Under the pieces are notes generated by a model. The model was given only the letters and a program-made list of their open reading frames with translations. It did not search any database and had not been told where the DNA came from. 42,293 nt of DNA from a virus, in IMG/VR virus record IMGVR_UViG_3300034220_000059, positions 1 through 42,293 of that record, one strand, 5' to 3'. Each line of letters starts with the position of its first letter. Positions within the stretch are counted from its first letter, which is position 1. Shown piece by piece: positions 31,696 to 38,191 of the stretch. Made by a program: the position numbers and the translations under genes.

Positions 31696-32283
31696 ATGTT
31701 GGATTTCACGCGGTTCAAGATCGCGATGGAGTCGAGCGATGCCCTAGCCCTGTTGCGCCAGCTGAAGGGTTTGGCTTTCGACCCGAGAGCGGGTTCCAGG
31801 CAATCGACCGAACTCTGGCGTCTCCTGGGCCTCGCCAAGCCGCACATCACCCAGTGGGTCCTGGAGGATCTATGGAAGGCGGCCGGCCAGGCAGAGCCGG
31901 GCTACCGCGGCCGCTGGCTCACCGCGATGACCATGGTGCTCGAAGGTCTGCTGGCGCGTCACGGCTTGATCGCGGTCGGCGACGTCGAGCGAATCATGGC
32001 TGCTGCCCGCGCGCGTGGCGGCATGGAGCCGGAGCAGGCGGCCGAGCTCGTGCGCATGCTGCGCGCGATCTTGGACGACAAGACGCCAGGCTCGAAGCTA
32101 TCGCCCGACCTGTGGGAGCTGCTCGATGCCGCTAGGCCTCACGTCTACCATTACGCCGACGATGTTTGGCACTTCGCGGCGCTCGAGGACTGGAACCACC
32201 GCCGCCGCGCGCTGCGGCCGCAGGTCGAAGCTATCGAGGGCCGCCTCAACTACGTCGGACTGGTGCTTGGACGGGGCGGCTGA
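31696..32283 (+). CDS. Protein with an internal domain duplication
   Basis: 195 residues. Two copies of a roughly 60-70-residue unit are visible: about 17-90 and 117-186. Both contain GS-x-x-S-x-[ED]LW-x-LL-x-x-A-[KR]PH-[IV] followed by a Trp-rich helix. The linker holds an Ala/Arg helix. No known family is recognised. It is the only rightward gene pair between two leftward blocks, so it may be expressed separately from the lytic operon. Function unknown. Confidence 0.72.
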   Translation: MLDFTRFKIAMESSDALALLRQLKGLAFDPRAGSRQSTELWRLLGLAKPHITQWVLEDLWKAAGQAEPGYRGRWLTAMTMVLEGLLARHGLIAVGDVERIMAAARARGGMEPEQAAELVRMLRAILDDKTPGSKLSPDLWELLDAARPHVYHYADDVWHFAALEDWNHRRRALRPQVEAIEGRLNYVGLVLGRGG

Positions 32284-32296
32284 GGTCGTGGTCGGC

Positions 32297-32500
32297 ATGC
32301 CCAAGGACCTGGCGCACGTCGCTGCGAAGGGCTTCAAGCTCCGGGTCACCTGTCGCCGGTGCCGCCACCAGCGCGACTTCGATCCTGCGGCTCTGAGCAT
32401 CGAGCTGATGCGTCGGCGAAAGAGCACGATATGGGAGGCGCTGCCGCACCATTTCCGGTGCGAGTGCGGAGCTAAAGGGCCGCGGGTGCTGCCGGCCTAG
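32297..32500 (+). CDS. Small zinc-ribbon-like protein
   Basis: 67 residues from ATG 32297 (GAGG 11 bases before; GTG 32288 is an alternative). CRRC at about 19-22 and CEC near the C-terminus make a Cys4-type zinc ribbon (VTCRRCRHQRDF, then HFRCECGAKG). It follows the duplicated-domain gene by 13 bases. Its stop codon overlaps the stop of the convergent leftward gene (CTAG). Likely a nucleic-acid or protein-binding accessory. Confidence 0.65.
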   Translation: MPKDLAHVAAKGFKLRVTCRRCRHQRDFDPAALSIELMRRRKSTIWEALPHHFRCECGAKGPRVLPA

Positions 32501-32610
32501 GTCAGAACGGCAGCCCAGAGGATCAGGTTTGCGCCTGCCAACATCCCGAGAAGGAAGGTTGCCCTCACCTTCCATCGCTCAATAGCGGCGCGATCTCGCT
32601 CGATGCTCAT
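32497..32610 (-). CDS. Tiny single-span membrane protein
   Basis: 37 residues: MSIERDRAAIERWKVRATFL, then LGMLAGANLILWAAVLT as a membrane segment. The ATG at 32610 overlaps the upstream stop (ATGA), so translation is probably coupled. It is the last of a four-gene leftward cassette and shares the CTAG stop tetramer with the convergent gene. Function unknown. Confidence 0.6.
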   Translation of the reverse strand: MSIERDRAAIERWKVRATFLLGMLAGANLILWAAVLT

Positions 32611-32993
32611 CCGGCTTGCGGGAGGAACCTGATGAGGACGCCAATGATCGCGGCGAGTGCGGACAACAACATCACCAACGTCGTGAACAGCCATGGCTTG
32701 GTCGGGAGATGGCGGACGTTCTCCTTCAGCGTTGCGACATCCGCCTTGAGCACGCTGATGTCGCCACCTTGCCGCTCGGCGCGACCGTCGAACCGATCCA
32801 ACGTCTTCTTGACGTGCTCCATATCGGCCTCAAGGCGGGCGACGCGCGGCTCCATGCCATCGAATGTGCCCCCGCCTCCACCGCCTTGCAATGGCCCGGT
32901 CTGGTCGCGCTGGGACAGCGCACGTCGAGCAGCCTCTTGTTCGGTCAGCGCGTCTGCGGAGACGAGGTGCCGCGGTACCTTCACATCGGCCAT
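32607..32993 (-). CDS. Coiled-coil membrane protein
   Basis: 128 residues. A charged coiled coil (about 48-90, RVARLEADMEHVKKTLDRF) leads to a C-terminal membrane segment (about 102-122, FTTLVMLLSALAAIIGVLI) and ends RFLPQAG. This tail-anchored topology resembles phage proteins of unknown role near repressor genes, some of which affect superinfection. A Gly6 run is at about 37-42. It overlaps the upstream gene by 13 bases. Confidence 0.7.
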   Translation of the reverse strand: MADVKVPRHLVSADALTEQEAARRALSQRDQTGPLQGGGGGGTFDGMEPRVARLEADMEHVKKTLDRFDGRAERQGGDISVLKADVATLKENVRHLPTKPWLFTTLVMLLSALAAIIGVLIRFLPQAG

Positions 32994-33250
32994 GGTAATT
33001 CCAACTTATCGAACACCGCCTTCATCTTCGCGAGGATCTTGGCGTCATGCTCAAGTTGGAAGTCCACGATCTCGCCAGCCGCTTTGCGATCGGGATGCCC
33101 ACTCTGGATTAATGCGGCCAATTTGCCGACTTGTATGTTCACCGATCGCATCTCGGTCCAGAGCTCGAGCACTGCGACGGCTATGCTCCCGGCGTCGAGC
33201 GGTCTGACCTCGACGAAGTCATCGTCGTTTGGTTTCAGGACGTCGCTCAT
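32981..33250 (-). CDS. Small acidic protein, antirepressor candidate by position
   Basis: 89 residues from the ATG at 33250, which overlaps the upstream stop (ATGA). The protein is soluble and helical (VAVLELWTEMRSVNIQVGKL, then IVDFQLEHDAKILAKMKAVF) with an acidic N-terminus (KPNDDDFVEVR). It is the only cassette member without a membrane segment. A small acidic protein under SOS control next to a non-cleavable repressor is what an antirepressor would look like, but no homology supports this. Confidence 0.65.
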   Translation of the reverse strand: MSDVLKPNDDDFVEVRPLDAGSIAVAVLELWTEMRSVNIQVGKLAALIQSGHPDRKAAGEIVDFQLEHDAKILAKMKAVFDKLELPWPM

Positions 33251-33696
33251 TCGGCCACGCACAGCTTCTGGGCCTCGACTAGCGCGTCACCGGGCTGAAC
33301 CTTTGGCACGTAGCCGTTCGGATCACCGCGGCGGAGCAAGCGCCAGCTCTCCTCGTCGACCTTCAGTACGTCGTCGGCATAGGGGTAGAGCGCCCGCCCG
33401 ATACCGTTCAGCGCATACCTTTTGCCGTTAGCCTCGAAGAATGGAGTGCCCTTAACGCAGCCGAGGGTCCCACCAGGAACGGTGAAAGGCCAAACCAAGC
33501 CGCGCGATGCAAAAACGTCGGCGCTGACCTTCTCGGCCCCGGTGCGTGGCTCACCAAACACGACGCTGACGATCCAGATCGCCAGCGAGATGACCACCAC
33601 CAGCGAGATCAGCGCCTTGGCCTGGTCAGACACGCCGCTGCCTGTGGAAGAGTTGGGCGGCTGTTCGGCCGATCTCTCGCCGGGAGCCATGCTCAT
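33247..33696 (-). CDS. DUF2511-like membrane-anchored protein
   Basis: 149 residues. A membrane segment at about 28-47 (ALISLVVVISLAIWIVSVV) is followed by a domain with WPFTVPGGTLGCVKG and ANGKRYALNGIGRAL, the pattern of DUF2511/YebY-type domains. The C-terminus is EAQKLCVAE. The ATG is preceded by GGGAG at 8 bases. First gene of the cassette downstream of cI, with its own SOS-box match upstream. Function of the family unknown; expected in the periplasm. Confidence 0.78.
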   Translation of the reverse strand: MSMAPGERSAEQPPNSSTGSGVSDQAKALISLVVVISLAIWIVSVVFGEPRTGAEKVSADVFASRGLVWPFTVPGGTLGCVKGTPFFEANGKRYALNGIGRALYPYADDVLKVDEESWRLLRRGDPNGYVPKVQPGDALVEAQKLCVAE

Positions 33697-33731
33697 GCGG
33701 GGACTCCCATCTATCGCGATGCACTGCTACA

Positions 33732-33746
33732 GAACGAAAAGAGAAC
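33732..33746 (-). promoter_or_regulatory. SOS (LexA) box match, GTTC-N7-GTTC
   Basis: The leftward strand reads GTTC TCTTTTC GTTC, a full match to the direct-repeat SOS box of alphaproteobacteria. It ends 36 bases before the DUF2511-like start. A weak -35-like TTGTTC overlaps it. A random match in the whole window is not rare, but inside this 127-base promoter gap it is unlikely. Confidence 0.6.
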
Positions 33747-33823
33747 AACAAGGTCGAGTCGCTTGAGCACCCCTGCCCTCCTCGCGACGGCGGCGTGCAG
33801 CATCGGATGCGCACCCTGCGCCG

Positions 33824-34318
33824 TCATGTGCGCGCTGCTCGTCGCGGTGCGGAATGATCGTTGGCTTGAGCTTCAGCGAGCTCGGGCGCGTCATCGTCAT
33901 CTTCCGGATCCGCGCTCGGCAGCGCGTCTCCAGCGATGCGAAGCACGATGGGAAGACGCTTGGCTAGCTCACGAGCAAGCTCGGCCTCGTCCATTTTCCG
34001 AGACGCGATCAGCACGCCCTGGAACGCCTGCGCTAACGCCCGTTCGCTCGGTAGGGCGACGGGCAGGGTGACGTACTGGACGCGGGGCTCGGGCAGCGGT
34101 GGCGGCGCATTCTCGTCGGGATTGTCGGTTTCGCCGCTCAGGTATGCTGGCGTTGTGCCGAGGGCGCGCGCGATCTTGTGAAGGTGAGTAGACGACCGAG
34201 AGGTGCCGTGGACCAAGTGATTAATCGTGCTCTGCCGCACTTGGACGCGGCGAGCCAATTCTGACTGGGACATCCCGAGCCGATCTAATCGCTCCTTTAT
34301 GCGTGTCCCAACGATCAC
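33824..34318 (-). CDS. CI-type repressor without peptidase domain
   Basis: 164 residues from GTG 34318. An XRE/CI HTH spans about 5-60 (MSQSELARRVQVRQSTINHL with the recognition helix, then LHKIARALGTTPAYLSGE). The C-terminal part has a short helix (ERALAQAFQGVLIASRKMDEAE) and an acidic tail with no S24/LexA-type Ser-Lys dyad or cleavage Ala-Gly in a folded domain. It cannot self-cleave in the usual RecA way. It is divergent from cro across an 84-base operator region. Induction must use another route. Confidence 0.87.
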   Translation of the reverse strand: MIVGTRIKERLDRLGMSQSELARRVQVRQSTINHLVHGTSRSSTHLHKIARALGTTPAYLSGETDNPDENAPPPLPEPRVQYVTLPVALPSERALAQAFQGVLIASRKMDEAELARELAKRLPIVLRIAGDALPSADPEDDDDAPELAEAQANDHSAPRRAART

Positions 34319-34327
34319 ACGCGCGTT

Positions 34328-34345
34328 CTATCAGCAGAATGATAG
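34328..34345. promoter_or_regulatory. Operator O1
   Basis: CTATCA GCAGAA TGATAG has perfect 6-bp arms around a 6-base core and lies 10 bases before the CI start. It matches the reverse complement of O2 at 17 of 18 positions, strong evidence that both are sites for the same protein (CI or Cro). Confidence 0.85.
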
Positions 34346-34375
34346 CTCGCATTGCGAGAGTCTGCATTGACAGAC
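34346..34375. promoter_or_regulatory. Two inner inverted repeats between the operators
   Basis: CTCGCA T TGCGAG (34346-34358) and GTCTG CATTGA CAGAC (34360-34375) are perfect and sit end to end between O1 and O2. They share GCATTG. They may bind a second regulator or fold. Confidence 0.6.
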
Positions 34376-34394
34376 CTATCATTCTGCTCATAGC
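34367..34394 (+). promoter_or_regulatory. Rightward early promoter (PR-like)
   Basis: A consensus -35 TTGACA (34367-34372) is followed after 16 bases by CATAGC, a weak -10, or TAGCTA at 18 bases. The start of transcription would fall at or within a few bases of the cro ATG. O2 covers the spacer and -10, as expected of a repressible promoter. Confidence 0.65.
34376..34393. promoter_or_regulatory. Operator O2
   Basis: CTATCA TTCTGC TCATAG; arms match at 5 of 6. Its reverse complement differs from O1 at one base. It overlaps the PR spacer and -10. Centres of O1 and O2 are 48 bases apart. Confidence 0.85.
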
Positions 34395-34402
34395 TACCTG
34401 TC

Positions 34403-34684
34403 ATGATCGAAGTGGCCACTCCGTTTGAGGCGTTTGAGGAAGCGGTCCGCATTGCGGGCGGGCAGGCCCCGTTCGCGCGCCTGGTCGGCTGCACCCAGGG
34501 CAACATCTCGCAGCTGCTCAAGAATAAGCGGCCGCTCTCGCCGCGCTACGTCCGCAAGGCCGAGCAAGTGACCGGCGTCCCGAAGGAAGCACTTCGCCCA
34601 GACCTCTACCCGCCCGAGTTCGCCGCGCCTGCTCAAGCGCCCGCCCCGCACGAGCAGTTCGCCGGCATGGCACCGAATCGGTGA
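34403..34684 (+). CDS. Cro/YdaS-type regulator
   Basis: 93 residues. An HTH of Cro/YdaS type covers about 8-60 (FEEAVRIAGGQAPFARLVGCTQGNISQLLKNKRPLS, then VRKAEQVTGVPKEAL and RPDLYP). DLYP at the end of the domain is frequent in phage YdaS/Cro proteins. No Shine-Dalgarno precedes the ATG and the promoter sits directly before it, so the mRNA may be leaderless. First gene of the rightward early operon. Confidence 0.88.
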   Translation: MIEVATPFEAFEEAVRIAGGQAPFARLVGCTQGNISQLLKNKRPLSPRYVRKAEQVTGVPKEALRPDLYPPEFAAPAQAPAPHEQFAGMAPNR

Positions 34685-34865
34685 GCCGAGCATTCCGTTC
34701 CCCCTTCGGCCGCTCGCAAACCGGCCGGACCTCGCTGTCTCGGCGTTTCCGGCGAGGACGCAGTCTGCGCTGGCTCCCTGCCCGCTCCGGCGTCGGTCGC
34801 TTGCCGCGATTGGCGCCGGATTTCGGCGCGACCCGTTCCGGGACAGCGCTCGGGAGCTTGGCGGC

Positions 34866-35366
34866 ATGACCAAGGTGCGCCCGGCCATGTCGATCGAGAA
34901 CACGCTCTGCGACGTGCTTGAAGAGCTGAAACTCGACCGCGCAGCCCAGGTGACCGGCCGATCGGCCGATTACCTGCGCGCGTTATCTGACCACCAGCGT
35001 CGCGAGCAACTGACTGTGCGCGACCTGGAGCTGCTCGACCGCGCTCATGATGATCAGCACGGCACCGGGTTTCCGCTGTTCCAGGCGCTCGGCCGCCGCC
35101 TCGAGACCGCTCGCACCGATCGCGTCGTCGACGCCGCCGCTCTCAGAACCCATGCCGTCGACCTCGCGCGTGAGAACGGCGAAGCTCTATCCGCCGTGAT
35201 CGAGGCGGCGCTCGCCTCCGGCAACGTCTCATCGCTCGAGCACGCGTTGCGCCAGCAGGAAGAGGCGCACTGCGCGTCCACCGCCACGCTTGCGACGCTT
35301 CGCGACTGTCTCGCCCATGCCCGTAACGGCCCGGGCCTGCTGATCACGGTGCTCGACACCAGCTGA
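34866..35366 (+). CDS. Early regulator at the CII position
   Basis: 166 residues with GGGAG 9 bases before the ATG. Residues about 10-60 (CDVLEELKLDRAAQVTGRSADYLRALSDHQRREQLTVRDLELL) suggest a helical DNA-binding unit; the rest is helical (DRVVDAAALRTHAVDLARENGEAL). This occupies the cII-like slot directly after cro, and similar proteins are found there in sphingomonad prophages, but no family is confirmed. A 181-base gap before it has no clear gene. Confidence 0.68.
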   Translation: MTKVRPAMSIENTLCDVLEELKLDRAAQVTGRSADYLRALSDHQRREQLTVRDLELLDRAHDDQHGTGFPLFQALGRRLETARTDRVVDAAALRTHAVDLARENGEALSAVIEAALASGNVSSLEHALRQQEEAHCASTATLATLRDCLAHARNGPGLLITVLDTS

Positions 35367-35463
35367 GCGGCCGCGCGCCGCCCCACCCTCTCCTGCCCGA
35401 CAGCCGCCTCGGCCGCACACCGCGACCGGGAACGGCTTTCCGCATGCCCGGAACTCCGCCCCT

Positions 35464-35649
35464 ATGTCCCACTGCCGCAGCATCAGCGACGCCCGCGACA
35501 AGCTCCAGGACGCATCGAACATTCTGTTCGGCGTCCGGGTCCACACGAACTCGCAAGAGATCGCAGACGAGGTTGCCGTCGTGCGCGCCGGGATAGAGCA
35601 CGCGATTGGCCGCCTGTCCGAAGCACTGCTCGCACCGGTGGACGCGTGA
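35464..35649 (+). CDS. Small hypothetical protein
   Basis: 61 residues, helical, ATG 35464 (MSHCRSISDARDKLQDASNI, then ADEVAVVRAGIEHAIGRLSEAL). It is the first gene of an unbroken run in which each start overlaps the preceding stop. Function unknown. Confidence 0.65.
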   Translation: MSHCRSISDARDKLQDASNILFGVRVHTNSQEIADEVAVVRAGIEHAIGRLSEALLAPVDA

Positions 35650-36083
35650 CCGTCATGTCCCCCGGCACTTATCTCCGCCTGCGCCGGCAGGCTGCTGGCC
35701 TGACGCGCGACGATATCGCACTGATAACCGAAACCGAGCCGACCAAGGTATGCGCGCGCCGCCGCGCCGAGTGGCTGAGCGATATCGAGAACGACGGTCC
35801 GGCGCTTACCGGGGACCTCGTCGAGATCCTGCGCAGCGCGTTCAACTTCGACCCGGCTGTCCTACACCTGCTCGTCGCGATCCATGCCGGTGCCGACCTC
35901 GTCGCGCCGCAGCTCTGCCGAGTTTGCGCGTGCAGCTGGCTCGACCCCTGCGACGGCGACAGCCTCGGCTCGTGCAGCTGGGTCAGCGGCGACCCGACGC
36001 TCTGTACCGCCTGCTGGACACGCGCGGCCGCGGCCACGCCCGACGCGCCGACCGCGGCCGAAGAGCCGAGGGCTGCGGCATGA
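35646..36083 (+). CDS. XRE-like N-terminus with Cys-rich C-terminal motif
   Basis: 145 residues from GTG 35646 (overlap GTGA); ATG 35655 is an alternative. An N-terminal HTH-like part (YLRLRRQAAGLTRDDIALIT) precedes CRVCACSWLDPCDGDSLGSC, SWVSGDPTLCTAC. The CxxCxC, C, CSW(V), LCxxC pattern is common in small phage proteins and probably binds zinc. Function unknown; a DNA-binding accessory role is plausible. Confidence 0.68.
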   Translation: MTVMSPGTYLRLRRQAAGLTRDDIALITETEPTKVCARRRAEWLSDIENDGPALTGDLVEILRSAFNFDPAVLHLLVAIHAGADLVAPQLCRVCACSWLDPCDGDSLGSCSWVSGDPTLCTACWTRAAAATPDAPTAAEEPRAAA

Positions 36084-36292
36084 GCGGCCGACCCGGCCGC
36101 CAGCTGGCCCTGCGCGGCCTGAAGATCGCCCACATCCTCGCCGCGATCCTGGGCGGCGTCGCGAGCGCCGCCGCGATCGCCGAGAACAAGTGGATCGCCG
36201 CCGCGGCCGCGATCCTCGTCGTCATTCTCCAGATCCACAGCCTGGAGATCCTGCGCACCACGCTTCTGACCGATGGGGAGAAACGCCCGTGA
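36080..36292 (+). CDS. Small two-span membrane protein
   Basis: 70 residues from ATG 36080 (ATGA overlap). Two hydrophobic stretches (IAHILAAILGGVASAAAIA and WIAAAAAILVVILQIHSLEIL) are separated by ENK. It is Arg-rich at the N-terminus. Function unknown; early-operon membrane peptides often affect host physiology or superinfection. Confidence 0.65.
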   Translation: MSGRPGRQLALRGLKIAHILAAILGGVASAAAIAENKWIAAAAAILVVILQIHSLEILRTTLLTDGEKRP

Positions 36293-36504
36293 TCCGCCAA
36301 GCCATGCCCTCCGTTACCGACGTCCACCCGATCGATTGCCCTTGCCACCCCTGCGTCGAAGCCCGGGGTGATGCAGATCGCCCGATGACGATCAACCAGA
36401 TAGCATGCTGGTCGCTCGCTGGCGCGGGCTTCGCCAATCTGCTGGCCTTCGCCTACGACCCGTCCGGCGCGGCCGCGGCGCTCCGCGGGGCGCTGGGCCT
36501 GTGA
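36289..36504 (+). CDS. Small membrane protein with CPCHPC motif
   Basis: 71 residues from GTG 36289 (GTGA overlap). An N-terminal CPCHPC (about 19-24) may bind metal; a membrane segment follows (ACWSLAGAGFANLLAFAY). Real by coupling and composition; function unknown. Confidence 0.6.
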   Translation: MIRQAMPSVTDVHPIDCPCHPCVEARGDADRPMTINQIACWSLAGAGFANLLAFAYDPSGAAAALRGALGL

Positions 36505-36800
36505 GCGCCGTCGATCGCAAGCAGGGCCTCACCGTCGAGATCGATGGCGACCGCCTCGTGATCAGCATCGGCGTCGACGCGCTGATGACGGCCGTCCAGG
36601 CTGGAGACGACTGGGACGAGGAGCGCTTCCGGATCTCCGATGCTGACGCCTTCGCCTCGGCGATCGCGCGCGGGCTTGAGCTCGAGGCGGAGGACGGCAC
36701 CACCCACGTCCACCTCGCGATCGACGCGGCGGCGATGTGGGCGCTCGAGCAAGGGGAACCCGGTGTCGAGCAGCTCGTCGACGGGGAGTGGGAAGAGTGA
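36501..36800 (+). CDS. Small acidic hypothetical protein
   Basis: 99 residues from GTG 36501 (GTGA overlap). Beta/alpha pattern (LTVEIDGDRLVISIGVDALM, then HVHLAIDAAAMWALEQGEPG), strongly acidic. No family recognised. Coupled to neighbours on both sides. Confidence 0.68.
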   Translation: MSAVDRKQGLTVEIDGDRLVISIGVDALMTAVQAGDDWDEERFRISDADAFASAIARGLELEAEDGTTHVHLAIDAAAMWALEQGEPGVEQLVDGEWEE

Positions 36801-37090
36801 GCGAGGCACCTTCGATCTTCGCCGCTCTCGACCAGGAGCAACTTGAGCACGACGCGGGCAAGCTGCTCGCCGCCATTCTGGCAGTCGTCGACTTCGCCCG
36901 CCCGACCCACGACGACGACCGCGAAGGCGACCCGACTTTCTACGAAGCCGTCATCGCCAAAGCCCTGATCGCAAGCCTCGCTGCGTTCGTTGTCCACGAC
37001 CACACGGACGACGAACAGCAAGAGGCGATGCTGGAGGGCATCGTCACCGAACTTCGGACGCAAATCGCCGCTCTGCAGGTGCAATCATGA
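36797..37090 (+). CDS. Small acidic helical protein
   Basis: 97 residues from GTG 36797 (GTGA overlap). Helical with many Asp/His ([20 protein letters not shown], then [20 protein letters not shown]). No family recognised. It runs into the GapR gene with ATGA overlap. Confidence 0.66.
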   Translation: MSEAPSIFAALDQEQLEHDAGKLLAAILAVVDFARPTHDDDREGDPTFYEAVIAKALIASLAAFVVHDHTDDEQQEAMLEGIVTELRTQIAALQVQS

Positions 37091-37356
37091 CCGAGGAGCT
37101 GGGCGAGCCCGGCCGCACCGGCGGGCATGTCGCGGCCGACGAGCTGAAACTCCTGATCGAGCGCGCCGAGCGGCTCGAGGAGGAGAAGAAGGGCATCTCC
37201 GACGACATCAAGGACGTGTTCGGCGAGGCCAAGTCGCGCGGCTACGACGTGAAGGCGATGCGCAGGATCATGGCGATCCGGAAGAAGCGCAAGGAGGAGT
37301 TCCAGGAAGAGGAGGCCATCCTCGAGGTCTATATGCAAGCGCTGGGCATGCTCTGA
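37087..37356 (+). CDS. gapR: GapR family nucleoid-associated protein (DUF2312)
   Basis: 89 residues carrying the clear DUF2312 pattern: [20 protein letters not shown], then [40 protein letters not shown] and LEVYMQALG. Host GapR binds overtwisted AT-rich DNA ahead of replication and transcription and helps DNA gyrase and topoisomerase IV in alphaproteobacteria. A phage copy may aid replication of its own DNA or change host chromosome behaviour. Starts with ATGA overlap; length equals host GapR. Confidence 0.93.
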   Translation: MTEELGEPGRTGGHVAADELKLLIERAERLEEEKKGISDDIKDVFGEAKSRGYDVKAMRRIMAIRKKRKEEFQEEEAILEVYMQALGML

Positions 37357-37685
37357 TGGCCGGCGACACGCGCCCCCACCTCACGCCGGCCGACGATCGC
37401 GTCCAGGCGATCGGCTTCGAAACGCTCGCGCGGCTCGACGAGCTGATCGCCACCGCGTTCGACCAAGTCACGGCTCTGCCTGGGCATCCCGGCGAGCGCG
37501 AGAATGATGCGCTCTCGCTAGTTGCCGTGATCGCGTCGCGCGCCGCGCTTCAGCTCACCTGCCGGCTTGGTGACTGCAAGCGCATCCCGGTCGCGACGGC
37601 AGCCGCCGCCGCGCACCAGGATCTCACCCAGCGCATGGATCGCGACTTGGTCGAGTTACTGTCCGCCGCCGGAGCTCGGCACTGA
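37356..37685 (+). CDS. Hypothetical early protein
   Basis: 109 residues from ATG 37356 (TGATG). Mostly helical (IGFETLARLDELIATAFDQV, then SLVAVIASRAALQLTCRLGD). No family recognised. It sits between GapR and another hypothetical gene in the coupled operon. Confidence 0.65.
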   Translation: MAGDTRPHLTPADDRVQAIGFETLARLDELIATAFDQVTALPGHPGERENDALSLVAVIASRAALQLTCRLGDCKRIPVATAAAAAHQDLTQRMDRDLVELLSAAGARH

Positions 37686-38191
37686 TGCGCGGTCTGCCCG
37701 AACCGATGATGACGGTGCCTGACAAGCTGGGGGCAGCCGGTCGTGCCTGGCGCATAGATTTGGCAGCGCTGTCGACCGCGCTGGCTATCCCGATCGAGAA
37801 CAGCTCGCTCGTTGCGAGCTGGATTATCGAGGCACCTTGGGCGCACCCGCTCTGGCATTCTTACAATCTTACGCTTGTGCACCTTCGCCCAATGGAAGGC
37901 GTGGGCGAGCCGATTGTCTATCGTCAGGGCGCGACGCACGAACTGCTGCTGTTCGCGCTCGATCCGGAAGCCCCGCGCGAGCCGATGCTCCGCTCCGCGC
38001 GGCCGCGCTGGCTCTACCCGGCCAACTTTGCCGCCCAGCTCGTCGAGGCGAGCGACGCCGCGGCCAGCGCGCGTGTCGAGGCCACGGTAGATCTGGTGGT
38101 CGCCGGCGAGCTTAACCCCGACACCGACTTTCGCCGGCAATGGATCGCGCTGTTCGGCGACGACATGGTCAGATCGGATTACCGGCGGTGA
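37685..38191 (+). CDS. Hypothetical early protein
   Basis: 168 residues, TGATG overlap. It looks well folded (ENSSLVASWIIEAPWAHPLW, then NLTLVHLRPMEGVGEPIVY and ATHELLLFALDPEAPREPML) with conserved-looking Trp and His. No family recognised. It lies directly before the ParB-like gene. Confidence 0.68.
   Translation: MRGLPEPMMTVPDKLGAAGRAWRIDLAALSTALAIPIENSSLVASWIIEAPWAHPLWHSYNLTLVHLRPMEGVGEPIVYRQGATHELLLFALDPEAPREPMLRSARPRWLYPANFAAQLVEASDAAASARVEATVDLVVAGELNPDTDFRRQWIALFGDDMVRSDYRR

Noticed and set aside
33763-34071. Rightward frame opposite the CI repressor
   Set aside because: TTG start, Arg-rich, fully antisense to the repressor. The hydrophobic, Cys-containing start looked like a signal peptide but is explained by the repressor's Ala/Arg codons.
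34681-34869. 62-codon frame between cro and the next gene, with stop/start overlaps on both sides
   Set aside because: The overlaps are suggestive, but the product is Arg/Ser-rich with no hydrophobic core and no ribosome-binding site. The 181-base gap is otherwise left unassigned.
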